From positions 62,001 to 126,000 of the forward strand of contig NZ_JQJJ01000014.1 in the NCBI RefSeq assembly GCF_000745475.1: 64,000 nucleotides of DNA, in the 5' to 3' direction. The translations under genes were made by a program, and so were the position numbers. The notes beneath the pieces were generated by a model that was not told where the DNA came from, searched no databases, and was given only the letters and a program-made list of their open reading frames with translations. Position 1 is the stretch's first letter, and each line of letters starts with the position of its first letter. This stretch comes from Allobosea sp. UNC402CLCol (lineage in GTDB: Bacteria > Pseudomonadota > Alphaproteobacteria > Rhizobiales > Beijerinckiaceae). This document shows, in pieces, positions 44,104 through 53,196 of the stretch.

Positions 44104-45723
44104 ATGAGTGAGCCAGCTAGGAATCGTTTCGCGCTCGATCTCGAGGATCTCGAGCGCCAGCTTCGGGGGGCAGGGCAGGCGCAGCGCCCCGCGCACTCGC
44201 CCGATCCGCTGGCGGAGCTGACCCGTATCGTCAGTCAGGACGATCCGCTCAAGGACATCTTCACCGAGCGCAGGCAGCAGCCTGCTGCGCCGGCGACGCG
44301 CCAGGAGCCCAGCTTCGCTGTGGTGCCGCAGCAGCCCGTCTATGTGCCGCCGCGTACGGCGCAGGCTCCTTCGCCTGTCGCCGAGCCGCCGGCCGAGATG
44401 CGCGGCGCCCTCGACGAGTTCGAGGCCCTGTTGCGCCGGACCGAGCCCGAGCGCAAGCCCGCGGCCGCGCCGGTTCAGCCCCGGCAACACTATCAATACG
44501 ACGACGAGCCCGCGGAGCAGGATTACGCTCATCCCGAGCCGGCCGCCTATTCCCGGCCGGTGCCGGCTCAAGGCGCACCGGCCGCGCGCGACCTTGACGA
44601 GGAGCAGGGCTTCTACCGGGCGCCGGTCTATCAGCAGGAACCCGCCTATGACGCCGAGGCTTCGGACCAGGGCTTCGATGCGCGGCAGCAGACCTACCAT
44701 CCTCAATATGCCGAAGACGACCTGCCCGATCTCGAGCCCCGGCGCTCTCGCAAGGGACTCTGGGCGGCGGCTGCGGTGATCGCCATTGGCGTCATCGGCG
44801 TCGGCGGAACCATGCTGCTGCGCGGTGGCTCGTCCTCGAAGAGCGGCGCGCCACCGGTGATCGCGGCCGATAGCGGCCCGGTCAAGGTCGAGCCCGCCAA
44901 TCCGGGCGGCCGGGAAATTCCGAACCAGAACAAGCAGATCTACGAGCGCTCCGCCGAAGACCCGCAGGGCAAGACCAAGCTCGTCGACAGCCAGGAGCAG
45001 CCGGTCGACATCCAGCAAGCGGCCCGCTCGATGCCCTCGCGGGTGGTTCTGCCCGGACCGGGCACCGCTTCGAGCGAAACCGCCACCGTCCCGACACCTG
45101 GTGGCGCCGAGCGCAGCATCGTAATGCCCGAGCCCGCCTTGACCCCGATGCCGCCGGTGCCGGGCCTCGGCGAGCCGCGCAAGGTCCGCACCGTCTCGAT
45201 CCGTCCCGACGGCTCGCCGGCGCAGGCGGCCGCTGCCGACGCCAATGGCAACCGCCCGATAGCGACCGGTTCGGCGCCGAGCCGCTCGATCGCGGGCAGC
45301 CCGGCCAGTGCGAATCTGCCGATCGCGGCCGCCGTGCCGCCGGCTGCGCCGAAGCCGCAGGAGCGCGCGACGACACCGCCGGCCGCGACCACGCCCGCCG
45401 CTCCGACCCGCCTCGCCAGCGCAGCGCCTGCCGCTCCGACGCCGGCTCCCGCCAACGCCGCGATCCGCGCCGGCACCGGCGATTTCGTGGTGCAGCTCGG
45501 GGCGCCGGGCAGTGAGCAGGAGGCACGGGCGACCTTCGCGGCGCTGCAGCGCAAATATCCGCAGCAGCTCGGCGGTCAGTCGCCGATCGTCCGCAAGACG
45601 GAGCTCGCTGGCGGCAAGACGGTCTATCGCCTGCGCGTCGGGCCTTATTCCCGCGATGACGCCACCTCGATGTGCTCGGCGCTTCAGGCCGCGGGCGGTC
45701 AGTGCTTCATCGCCAAGAACTGA
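44104..45723 (+). CDS. SPOR-domain membrane protein (division-associated)
   Basis: 539 residues: a cytoplasmic N-terminal part rich in Pro/Ala/Gln (1-215), one membrane helix near 219-240 (LWAAAAVIAIGVIGVGG), a Pro/Ala linker and a C-terminal SPOR domain (last 80 residues, with GDFVVQLGAPGSEQEA and TVYRLRVGPYS). SPOR binds denuded peptidoglycan at the septum. A bitopic layout like DedD/FtsN, and the next conserved gene nagZ, suit a cell-wall role. ATG 44104 is chosen. A terminator follows 22 bp after the stop. Confidence 0.88.
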   Translation: MSEPARNRFALDLEDLERQLRGAGQAQRPAHSPDPLAELTRIVSQDDPLKDIFTERRQQPAAPATRQEPSFAVVPQQPVYVPPRTAQAPSPVAEPPAEMRGALDEFEALLRRTEPERKPAAAPVQPRQHYQYDDEPAEQDYAHPEPAAYSRPVPAQGAPAARDLDEEQGFYRAPVYQQEPAYDAEASDQGFDARQQTYHPQYAEDDLPDLEPRRSRKGLWAAAAVIAIGVIGVGGTMLLRGGSSSKSGAPPVIAADSGPVKVEPANPGGREIPNQNKQIYERSAEDPQGKTKLVDSQEQPVDIQQAARSMPSRVVLPGPGTASSETATVPTPGGAERSIVMPEPALTPMPPVPGLGEPRKVRTVSIRPDGSPAQAAAADANGNRPIATGSAPSRSIAGSPASANLPIAAAVPPAAPKPQERATTPPAATTPAAPTRLASAAPAAPTPAPANAAIRAGTGDFVVQLGAPGSEQEARATFAALQRKYPQQLGGQSPIVRKTELAGGKTVYRLRVGPYSRDDATSMCSALQAAGGQCFIAKN

Positions 45724-45744
45724 GACAGCCTCGTTTCGTCATGA

Positions 45745-45778
45745 AAGGGCAGCGCCTTCGGGCGCTGCCCTTTTGTTT
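45745..45778 (+). terminator. Intrinsic terminator after the SPOR gene
   Basis: Stem AAGGGCAGCGCC (45745-45756) with GGCGCTGCCCTT (45761-45772) closed by a TTCG tetraloop, then TTTTG. It separates the SPOR gene from the TRAP binding-protein gene. Confidence 0.92.
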
Positions 45779-45952
45779 GGCCGTCTCGCTGCGTCCATGC
45801 TCCGGCCGCCTGCGCTTTTCGTGCGAGCAGGCATGGCGCCGGGCATACTTGTCGCGCCCGAAGGCGCATGCGACTTAGCTGACAACAATCAACGATGTGT
45901 CGGAAGGCCGCGTGCCGCCGGCGCGACGCAAAGCACCAGCTGGAGGATACCC

Positions 45953-47047
45953 ATGGATCGTCGCAACTTCGTCAAGGTCGCCGGTGTGGGCGCTGCCGGC
46001 AGCGCCGCCATTGCGGCGCCGGCGCTCGCGCAGTCTCAGCCCAAGATCAGCTGGCGGTTGACCTCGAGCTATCCCAAGAGCCTCGACACGCTCTATGGAA
46101 TCTCGACCCATGTCGCCAAGCGCGTGGCGGAGGCGACCGACAACAATTTCCAGATCCAGGTCTTCGCGCCGGGCGAGATCGTGCCAGCGCTGCAAGCGCT
46201 CGACGCGGTGCAGAACGGCACGGTCGAATGCAGCCACACGCTGTCGAGCTTCTATATCGGCAAGGATCCGGCCTTCGCCTTCGAGACCTCGCTGCCCTTC
46301 GGCTTCAACACCCGCCAGCAGAACGCCTGGCTCTATCAGGGCGGCGGGCTCGAGCTCTGCCGCGCCTTCATGAAGACCTATAACTGCTACACGATCCCCT
46401 CGGGAAACACTGGCGCCCAGATGGGCGGCTGGTTCCGCAAGGAGATCAAGACGCTCGAGGATCTGAAGGGGCTGAAGTTCCGCATCGCCGGGCTCGGCGG
46501 GCGGATCATGGCGCGGCTCGGCGTGGTGCCGCAGACCATCGGCGGGGCCGACATCTATCCGGCGCTGGAGCGCGGCACGCTCGACGCGGTCGAGTTCTCC
46601 GGGCCGTTCGACGACGAGAAGCTCGGCTTCGTCCGGGTGGCGAAATATTATTACTATCCCGGGTTCTGGGAGGGCAACGCCAACGTCAGCTTCATCGCCA
46701 ACCTGGACAAGTGGAACGCGCTGCCGGCGTCCTACAAGGCGATCCTCGAGGCGGCCTGCGCCGAGGCCAACGCGCTCTGCGTCGCCAAATACGATCACGG
46801 CAACCCGGATGCGCTGGTGCGGCTGGTCGGCACCGGGGCCGAGCTGCGCGCCTTCCCGCAGGAGGTGATGGCGGCCGCCTATAAGGAGGCCTTCGCCATG
46901 TATGCGGAGCTCGCCGCCAGCAACCCGCAGTTCAAGACCTTCTACGATTCCTTCCTGCCCTATTGGAAGAAGGAGCAACTCTGGTTCCGCATCGCGGAGC
47001 TGCCCTTCGACGCCTTCAACGCGCAGAACTTCCAACAGATCAAGTGA
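45953..47047 (+). CDS. TRAP transporter solute-binding protein (DctP family), orphan
   Basis: 364 residues. The signal is twin-arginine type (RRNFVKVAGVGAAGS), cleaved near ALAQSQ, then the DctP fold with WRLTSSYPKSLDTLYG and YPALERGTLDAVEFSGPFDD, the latter carrying the usual carboxylate-binding environment. The pattern resembles 2-oxoacid or lactate binding proteins of the TakP/Dct group. GGAGG stands before ATG 45953. No DctQ or DctM permease gene is adjacent, so it is an orphan placed between the SPOR gene and nagZ, where relatives usually have nothing. Confidence 0.9.
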   Translation: MDRRNFVKVAGVGAAGSAAIAAPALAQSQPKISWRLTSSYPKSLDTLYGISTHVAKRVAEATDNNFQIQVFAPGEIVPALQALDAVQNGTVECSHTLSSFYIGKDPAFAFETSLPFGFNTRQQNAWLYQGGGLELCRAFMKTYNCYTIPSGNTGAQMGGWFRKEIKTLEDLKGLKFRIAGLGGRIMARLGVVPQTIGGADIYPALERGTLDAVEFSGPFDDEKLGFVRVAKYYYYPGFWEGNANVSFIANLDKWNALPASYKAILEAACAEANALCVAKYDHGNPDALVRLVGTGAELRAFPQEVMAAAYKEAFAMYAELAASNPQFKTFYDSFLPYWKKEQLWFRIAELPFDAFNAQNFQQIK

Positions 47048-47142
47048 GGCGGTCGGCACTCCGCCGTCCCCTCCCCGTCGCAAGCGGGGGGAGGGGACGC
47101 GTGGTGCTTGACCGCGCCCGCGCCAGTTTCTAACCCGGTGCC

Positions 47143-48153
47143 ATGACCTCGCGCGCCTTCATCGCCGGCTGCCTCGGCACGAGCCTCACGCCCGACGAGC
47201 GCGCCTTCTTCCGTGATGCCCGTCCCTGGGGCTTCATCCTGTTCCGGCGCAACACGCAGTCGCCCGAGCAGGTCGCGGCCTTGACGGCCGAGATGCGCGA
47301 GACCGTCGGCTGGCAGGCGCCGATCCTGATCGATCAGGAAGGCGGTCGCGTGCAGCGCATGGGGCCGCCGAACTGGCCGAAATACGCGTCGGCGCGGGCC
47401 TTCCTGACCATCAACGATGCGGTGCGGCAGCGTGAGATCGTGCGGCTTTCGGCACGGCTGATGGCGCATGACCTGAAAAGCGTCGGCATCGATGTCGACT
47501 GCCTTCCGGTGCTCGACGTGCCGGTCGCCGGCAGCCACGACGTCATCGGCGACCGCGCCTATGCCTATGAGCCGGACCAGGTGGCGCGCCTCGGCCGGGC
47601 GGCGGCGGAAGGGCTTCTCGCCGGGGGCGTGCTGCCGGTCGTCAAGCACATGCCCGGCCATGGCCGGGCGCGGGCGGATAGCCACCACGACCTGCCGGTG
47701 GTGGATGCGACGCTCGACGAGCTCAGGGCGCATGATTTCCGGCCGTTCCGCCATCTCGCCGACATGCCGCTGGCAATGACGGCGCATGTGGTCTTCACTG
47801 CGCTCGATCCGAAGCACCCGGCCACCGTGTCGCGGAAGATCGTGCGCGGGATCATGCGCGAGGAGATCGGCTTCGACGGGCTGATCATGACCGACGATAT
47901 CTCGATGAAGGCACTCTCCGGCACGTTCGAGGCGAAGGCCCGGGCCGCCATCCGCGCCGGGGTCGACGTCGTGCTGCATTGCCACGGCATCATGGAGGAG
48001 ATGGTCGCCATCGCCGGGGTGGTGCCGGAGATGACCGGCGCACGCGCGCGCCGGGCTGCCGCCGCGCTCGGCCGCATCCGCCACGAGCCCGAGCCTCTCG
48101 ATGTCACCGCCGCGCGCGCCGAGGTTGCCGGCGCCCTTGCGCTGGACGGCTGA
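47143..48153 (+). CDS. nagZ: Beta-N-acetylhexosaminidase, peptidoglycan recycling
   Basis: 336 residues, GH3. The signature KHMPGHGRARADSHHDLP (about 168-185) has the acid/base His and Asp of NagZ, and the nucleophile Asp is in MTDDISMKAL near 250. NagZ removes GlcNAc from GlcNAc-anhydroMurNAc peptides in the cytoplasm. IDQEGGRVQRM near 66 is also conserved. It opens the nagZ - scpA - scpB run; scpA follows after 118 bp. Confidence 0.95.
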   Translation: MTSRAFIAGCLGTSLTPDERAFFRDARPWGFILFRRNTQSPEQVAALTAEMRETVGWQAPILIDQEGGRVQRMGPPNWPKYASARAFLTINDAVRQREIVRLSARLMAHDLKSVGIDVDCLPVLDVPVAGSHDVIGDRAYAYEPDQVARLGRAAAEGLLAGGVLPVVKHMPGHGRARADSHHDLPVVDATLDELRAHDFRPFRHLADMPLAMTAHVVFTALDPKHPATVSRKIVRGIMREEIGFDGLIMTDDISMKALSGTFEAKARAAIRAGVDVVLHCHGIMEEMVAIAGVVPEMTGARARRAAAALGRIRHEPEPLDVTAARAEVAGALALDG

Positions 48154-48271
48154 AAAGCCGAATCTGTCCCACGGGGTTGATCACATCTTCCCGCCGGCCA
48201 TCCCGGATCTCCGCTCGGCGGCATCCGGGGCAGCGGCGCGAGATGGGCAAGGCGGGTGAGGGCAGGCCAGC

Positions 48272-49102
48272 ATGACGGCCGATTTGCCATTCGCGGAAGA
48301 TCGCGCGCGGCGCGAGGACGAGCCTGCGCTCGTCGTCGATGTCGACGGCTATGAAGGGCCGCTCGACCTGCTGCTCGATCTCGCGCGCCGCCAAAAGGTC
48401 GACCTGCACCGCATCTCCATCCTGGCGCTGGCCGAGCAGTATCTCGTCTTCGTCGAGCAGGCGCGGGCGCTGAGGCTGGAACTCGCGGCCGATTATCTCG
48501 TGATGGCGGCCTGGCTCGCCTATCTCAAGTCGCGCCTGCTGCTGCCCGAGCCGCCGAGGGGTGAGGAGCCGAGCGCGGCCGATCTCGCCACCGCGCTCGC
48601 CTTGCGTCTGCGCCGGCTGGAGGCGATCCGGGCGGCGGCGAACAAGCTCTCGGCGCGCGAGCGGCTGGGGCAGGATGTCTTCGCGCGCGGCGCCCCGGAG
48701 GAGATCGTCGCGGGGGCCCGGCCGGTCTGGGAGGCGGAACTCTATGATCTGCTCGCCGCCTATGCGCATCAGCGGCAGAAGCGGGTGCAGGGGCATATCT
48801 CGGTCGGCCATCGCGTCGTCTGGTCGCTGGTCGAGGCGCGCGAGGCGCTGCAAAAGCTCGTCGGCGAAGCGGGGGACTGGACCGACATCGATCCCTATCT
48901 GACGCGCTACATGCAGGCGCATGGGCTGCCGGTGGGTGAGATGAGGGCGACTGTCAGGGCGTCAGCACTCTCAGCCATGCTGGAGATGGTGCGGGAAGGC
49001 ATGCTCGACATCCGGCAGGACGACGCCTTCGCGCCGATCCATGTCCGCCGCCGCTCGGCCCGGCCACCGGCCTTGCCCTTCGTCGGACAGGACGCCTCAT
49101 GA
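48272..49102 (+). CDS. scpA: Segregation and condensation protein A
   Basis: 276 residues. The kleisin subunit of the SMC-ScpAB condensin-like complex: GYEGPLDLLLDLARRQKVDL at the N terminus, LAEQYLVFVEQARALRLELAADYLVMAAWL (in part) and the C-terminal winged helix with SALSAMLEMVREGML. ScpA bridges SMC heads. Its stop overlaps the next gene's start (ATGA at 49099-49102). The first 20 residues are an unconserved acidic leader. Confidence 0.95.
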   Translation: MTADLPFAEDRARREDEPALVVDVDGYEGPLDLLLDLARRQKVDLHRISILALAEQYLVFVEQARALRLELAADYLVMAAWLAYLKSRLLLPEPPRGEEPSAADLATALALRLRRLEAIRAAANKLSARERLGQDVFARGAPEEIVAGARPVWEAELYDLLAAYAHQRQKRVQGHISVGHRVVWSLVEAREALQKLVGEAGDWTDIDPYLTRYMQAHGLPVGEMRATVRASALSAMLEMVREGMLDIRQDDAFAPIHVRRRSARPPALPFVGQDAS

Positions 49103-49797
49103 CGGCGGCGATGGCCGAGACGCGCGACGAGGAGGATGGCGGCGGGGCGGAAGCCTTCGCGCAGGCGCTGCGCATCGTCGAGGCGCTGCTCTTCGCCTCC
49201 GCGGCGCCGCTGTCGGAGGAGGAGCTCGGCCGCTCGGTGCCGGCGGGAATCGATGTCGGACAGGTCCTGGCCCGTCTCGTCGCGTTCTACGTGGCGCGCG
49301 GCGTCAATCTGCGGCAGGTCGCCGGCGGCTGGGCTTTCAGGACGGCACCCGATCTCGGTTATCTGCTCGCCGCCGAGGCCGAGCCGCCGCGCAAGCTGTC
49401 GCGGGCGGCCCTCGAAGTGCTGGCGATCATCGCCTATCACCAGCCGGTGACGCGCGCCGAGATCGAGGAGATCCGCGGCGTCGCCACGGCCAAGGGCACG
49501 CTCGACATCCTGCTCGAGGCCGGCTGGGTGCGATTGCGCGGGCGGCGGCGCTCGCCGGGCCGGCCGGTGACCTATGGCACGACACGCGGCTTTCTCGATC
49601 ATTTCGGGCTCGACCGCATCGACGACCTGCCGGGGCTCGACGAATTGAAGGGGGCGGGCTTCATCGAGGGTCGGCTGACGCGCGACCTCACCGTGCCGGT
49701 TCCCGATGACGATCCGGGTCTGCGCGACGACGAGGATCCGCTCGGCGATCTGTTCAGCCCGCTTGACGACGGCGAGGGCGGCCCGCAACAGGAGTGA
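49099..49797 (+). CDS. scpB: Segregation and condensation protein B
   Basis: 232 residues. Two winged helices of ScpB: VEALLFASAAPLSEEELGRS and SRAALEVLAIIAYHQPVTRAEIEEIRG (in part), with the conserved GRPVTYGTTRGFLDHFGL. It dimerises and holds ScpA. The C-terminal tail is acidic (DDDPGLRDDEDPLGD). Translationally coupled to scpA. Downstream stands a family A repeat, then an orphan ABC ATPase rather than the tatA gene directly. Confidence 0.95.
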   Translation: MTAAMAETRDEEDGGGAEAFAQALRIVEALLFASAAPLSEEELGRSVPAGIDVGQVLARLVAFYVARGVNLRQVAGGWAFRTAPDLGYLLAAEAEPPRKLSRAALEVLAIIAYHQPVTRAEIEEIRGVATAKGTLDILLEAGWVRLRGRRRSPGRPVTYGTTRGFLDHFGLDRIDDLPGLDELKGAGFIEGRLTRDLTVPVPDDDPGLRDDEDPLGDLFSPLDDGEGGPQQE

Positions 49798-49823
49798 GGG
49801 CGAACACTCGGCTCTCCTCGCTG

Positions 49824-49943
49824 GTCATCCCGGACAAGCCGCCTCTGGCGGCGCCGATCCGGGATCCATGCCTGAAGCTTACCTGGATCGGTTCAGACAT
49901 GGATCCCGGGTCTAGGTATAGGCATCGCTCTGCCCGGGATGAC
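49824..49943. repeat. Intergenic palindromic repeat, family A, copy 3 (inverted)
   Basis: 120 bp beginning GTCATCCCGGACAAGC and ending GCCCGGGATGAC. Its sequence is the reverse-complement layout of 20724-20836 (GGCGGCGCCGATCC and GGATCCATGCCTGAA are shared). It lies between scpB and the ABC ATPase, so the first codons of long frames here are repeat-derived. Confidence 0.8.
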
Positions 49944-50040
49944 GGCCCATTTGCTGAGAGGACAAGGATTGGCGGGAAGCGAAACTGCGAGAAGCTGGCT
50001 CGGCTGGGGCCGGCGCGGGACGGCGGGAGCCGCGATCCCG

Positions 50041-51081
50041 ATGGCGCTCGGATTCGATGGCGTGACCCAGCGCTTCGGCACGGTGACGGCGTTGTCGGAC
50101 GTGTCCCTCTCGGTTCGACCCGGGGAAATCGTCGCGCTGCTCGGCCAGTCTGGCTGCGGCAAGACGACGCTGCTGAGGCTCGCGGCCGGAGTAGAGCGCC
50201 CGAGCGCGGGGCGGGTGCTGCTGGAAGGGCGTGATGTTTCGTCGCCCACCGCCTTCGTCGAGCCGGAACATCGCGGCATCGGCTTCGTCTTTCAGGACTA
50301 TGCGCTGTTTCCGCATCTGAGCGTGCGGGAGAACGTTCGCTTCGGGCTGCGCGACCGGTCGGGAAGCGCCGCCGACGCCACGGCGCTGCGGGCGCTGGCG
50401 CGCGTCGGGCTCGAGCATCTGGCCGACTCCTATCCGCACATGCTCTCGGGCGGCGAGCAGCAGCGTGTCGCGCTGGCGCGCGCCATTGCGCCCCGCCCCG
50501 GCGTCCTGCTGATGGACGAGCCCTTCTCGAACCTCGACCGGCGGCTGCGCGATGTGGTGCGCGACGAGACCGCCGCGCTGCTGGAGGAGACGGGAGCGAC
50601 CTCGATCATCGTCACGCACGACCCCGAGGACGCGATGCGCATCGCCGACCGCATCGTGCTGATGCGCGCCGGGCGGATCGCCCAGATCGGCACCGCGGAG
50701 GAGCTCTATCGCAAGCCTGCCAGCCTCTTTGCCGCCCGATTTTTCTGCGATTTTACCGAGATCGAGGGCCGGGTCTCGGGCGGAACGGTCGAGACGCCGT
50801 TCGGGCGCTTCGCGGCGCAGGGCGTGGCGGAAGGCAGCGACGCGATCGTCTGCATCCGGCCGCATCGGGTGCGGATCGTGCCGAAGGGGTACTATCTCAA
50901 GGGGCGGCTGGTCGCACGGCGCTTTCTCGGCGAGGTCGATCATGTGCTCGTGGCCGTCGATGGCTTCGACCGGCCGCTCGCCGCGCGCATGGCGCTGTCG
51001 GACGAGGTCGGCGTGGGCGACGAGGTCGGCGTCGACATTCCGTCGGACGAAGTCCTTGTGTTTCCCGCGGCGGATCAATAG
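50041..51081 (+). CDS. ABC transporter ATP-binding protein (Fe3+/spermidine type)
   Basis: 346 residues. Walker [10 protein letters not shown], signature [15 protein letters not shown], Walker [13 protein letters not shown] and H-loop [10 protein letters not shown], then a C-terminal TOBE-like regulatory domain (about 240-346; [10 protein letters not shown]). The pattern matches FbpC-type ATPases of iron(III) or polyamine uptake. No permease or binding protein is near, so the partner lies elsewhere. ATG 50041 is chosen because residues ahead of it derive from a repeat. The gene separates scpB from tatA. Confidence 0.88.
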   Translation: MALGFDGVTQRFGTVTALSDVSLSVRPGEIVALLGQSGCGKTTLLRLAAGVERPSAGRVLLEGRDVSSPTAFVEPEHRGIGFVFQDYALFPHLSVRENVRFGLRDRSGSAADATALRALARVGLEHLADSYPHMLSGGEQQRVALARAIAPRPGVLLMDEPFSNLDRRLRDVVRDETAALLEETGATSIIVTHDPEDAMRIADRIVLMRAGRIAQIGTAEELYRKPASLFAARFFCDFTEIEGRVSGGTVETPFGRFAAQGVAEGSDAIVCIRPHRVRIVPKGYYLKGRLVARRFLGEVDHVLVAVDGFDRPLAARMALSDEVGVGDEVGVDIPSDEVLVFPAADQ

Positions 51082-51161
51082 GTTCCGCCGCCGAGCGAAC
51101 GACCGGGCCAGAATTGGTCGGGGACAGGCCCCGGTCGGGGCAATTTCGGAGGAGTTTCGCC

Positions 51162-51407
51162 ATGGGTGGCGTGAGCATTTGGCACTGGATCGTCGTCGGC
51201 GTCATCGTGATGCTTCTGTTCGGGCGCGGGAAGGTGTCCGAGCTGATGGGAGATGTCGCCAAGGGCATCAAATCGTTCAAGAAGGGCATGGCGGAGGATG
51301 ACGAGCCGACGCCGACCGCCACCACTGTCGACCCCAAGGTGATCGACCAGACGCAGGCCAGCAACGCGGCGGCTCAGGCGCAGGCCAAGGCCGACCACAA
51401 GGCCTGA
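51162..51407 (+). CDS. tatA: Sec-independent translocase subunit TatA
   Basis: 81 residues. One N-terminal membrane helix ([15 protein letters not shown]), the FGRGK turn and the amphipathic helix [18 protein letters not shown], followed by an acidic and Gln/Ala tail. TatA oligomers form the protein-conducting part of the Tat system. GGAGG stands before ATG 51162. First gene of tatABC. Several predicted Tat substrates are in this window. Confidence 0.95.
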   Translation: MGGVSIWHWIVVGVIVMLLFGRGKVSELMGDVAKGIKSFKKGMAEDDEPTPTATTVDPKVIDQTQASNAAAQAQAKADHKA

Positions 51408-51506
51408 CGCGGCGCGCGCCCCGAGGGCGTGGTGTTGGTGATGCGCGCGGCCCGACCGTTCGGCCCTGTGGTCGAACGGCGAGCGCGCCGATAGGAAGAG
51501 CCGTCG

Positions 51507-52187
51507 ATGTTCGACATCGCCTGGAGCGAAATGGTGCTGATCGGGGCGGTCGCGCTCGTCGTGATCGGTCCAAAGGATCTGCCGAAAGTCCTGCGCACGG
51601 TCGGCCAGACGATCGGCAAGGTCCGGCGCATGGCGGCCGAATTCCAGGGCCAGTTCAACGAGGCCATGCGCGAGGCCGAGCTCGCCGACCTGAAGAAGCA
51701 GGTCGAGGATGTCGGCGGCAGCGTGTCGAGCTCGCTCAACACCCATACGGACTACAAGCCGATCGAGGAGCCGAAGGATTTTTCGGCTTCCGGAACGGCC
51801 GGCGATGTGGCCAAGCCCGATACGGCCGCGCTGAAGGAGGCGGAAGCCAAGCTCGCCGCGATGCCGGCTCCCGAGCTGCCGCCGGTGGAGATTGCCGCCG
51901 AGACGCCGGCCGCCAAGCCGAAGCGAGTTCGCAAGGCCAAACCGGAAGAAAAGCCCGAAGAGGTTGCGCCTGTCGCTGCCGCTCCGGCAGCGGAAGCCGT
52001 CGAGCCCGCCGCGAAGACGAATGGCGCTGAGCCCAGGCCGGCCCGCGCGCGGCGCGTCAAGCCGATCGCGGCCGTGGCGCCGGCAGAGCTGGACACGCCC
52101 TTGCCGGAAGCGACCGCGGCGGAGCCGGCCAAGCCTGCCCGCAAGCGTAAGACGAAGACGGCGAAGGGCGAGGAGACTTCCGCATGA
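51507..52187 (+). CDS. tatB: Sec-independent translocase subunit TatB
   Basis: 226 residues. [21 protein letters not shown], then the amphipathic helix [25 protein letters not shown] (in part), conserved TatB features. A Pro/Ala/Lys-rich tail of over 100 residues follows, longer than in E. coli but usual for Rhizobiales. TatB and TatC bind twin-arginine signals. Overlaps tatC by ATGA (52184-52187). Confidence 0.95.
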   Translation: MFDIAWSEMVLIGAVALVVIGPKDLPKVLRTVGQTIGKVRRMAAEFQGQFNEAMREAELADLKKQVEDVGGSVSSSLNTHTDYKPIEEPKDFSASGTAGDVAKPDTAALKEAEAKLAAMPAPELPPVEIAAETPAAKPKRVRKAKPEEKPEEVAPVAAAPAAEAVEPAAKTNGAEPRPARARRVKPIAAVAPAELDTPLPEATAAEPAKPARKRKTKTAKGEETSA

Positions 52188-52993
52188 GCGTCGCCAATCC
52201 TCGCGAGGGCGAAGACGAGATCGAGGCCTCGCGCGCGCCGCTCCTCGACCATCTGATCGAATTGCGCTCGCGGCTGATCAAGTCGCTGATCGCCTTCCTG
52301 ATCATGTTCTTCATCTGCTTCGGCTTCTCGACGCAGATCTACAACATCCTGGTGAAGCCCTATGTCTGGGCGGCGGGGAGCGCAGCCAACGCGCAGCTCA
52401 TCTATACCGGCCCGCTCGAATTGCTCTTCACCCATATCAAGGTGGCGGCCTTCGGCGCCGGCTTTTTCGCCTTCCCGGTGATCGCGACGCAGATCTACAA
52501 ATTCGTCGCGCCCGGCCTCTACAAGAATGAGAAGGCCGCCTTCGCGCCCTATCTCGTGGCGACGCCGGTGTTCTTCACGCTCGGCGCGCTGCTGGTCTTC
52601 TTCTTCGCCATGCCGGTGCTGATGAAGTTCTCGCTCGGCATGCAGCAGGCGGCGACCGAGACGCAGGCCGGCATCGCGCTCCTGCCGAAGGTGAGCGAAT
52701 ATCTCTCGCTGATCATGACGCTGATCTTCGCCTTCGGCATCGCCTTCCAGCTTCCGGTGATCCTGACGCTGCTGGGGCAGGCGGGGATCATCGATTCGCA
52801 GTTCCTGAAGGACAAGCGGCGCTACGCCATCGTCTTCGTGTTCATCGTCGCGGCGGTTCTGACGCCGCCGGACGTGATCTCGCAGCTCATGCTCGCCGTG
52901 CCGATGCTGCTGCTCTACGAGCTCTCGATCTTCTCGGTGCGCCGCGTGGAGAAGAAGGGCGAGGCCGCGAAGGCAGCCGAGGACGCGGAGTAG
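52184..52993 (+). CDS. tatC: Sec-independent translocase subunit TatC
   Basis: 269 residues with six membrane helices and TatC signatures: [43 protein letters not shown] (in part) and [15 protein letters not shown]. It is the receptor that binds the twin-arginine motif. A family B repeat begins 9 bp after the stop codon, perhaps ending the operon. Confidence 0.96.
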   Translation: MSVANPREGEDEIEASRAPLLDHLIELRSRLIKSLIAFLIMFFICFGFSTQIYNILVKPYVWAAGSAANAQLIYTGPLELLFTHIKVAAFGAGFFAFPVIATQIYKFVAPGLYKNEKAAFAPYLVATPVFFTLGALLVFFFAMPVLMKFSLGMQQAATETQAGIALLPKVSEYLSLIMTLIFAFGIAFQLPVILTLLGQAGIIDSQFLKDKRRYAIVFVFIVAAVLTPPDVISQLMLAVPMLLLYELSIFSVRRVEKKGEAAKAAEDAE

Positions 52994-53002
52994 GGTGCTG
53001 TC

Positions 53003-53093
53003 GTCATGCTCGCCCTTGTGGCGAGCATCCGCGTCTTGAACGCCGCTGCTTCCGAACGAAGACGTGGATGGTCGGGACAAGCCCGACCATGAC
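53003..53093. repeat. Intergenic palindromic repeat, family B, copy 2
   Basis: 91 bp between tatC and serS. Two hairpins: ATGCTCGCC-CTTGT-GGCGAGCAT (left) and ATGGTCGGG-ACAAG-CCCGACCAT (right), joined by about 40 bp containing AACGAAGACGTGGATGG. Termini GTCAT and ATGAC. Inverted order relative to 23640-23730. Confidence 0.85.
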
Positions 53094-53196
53094 GTGATCG
53101 GGGCGCCGAATGCCGATGTCGGTGGTTCCCTCGCGCGCGATCCCGGTCTAGAGCATCCAACGCTGCATTCCGCAGCGATGGCATGGCCGGACGACG

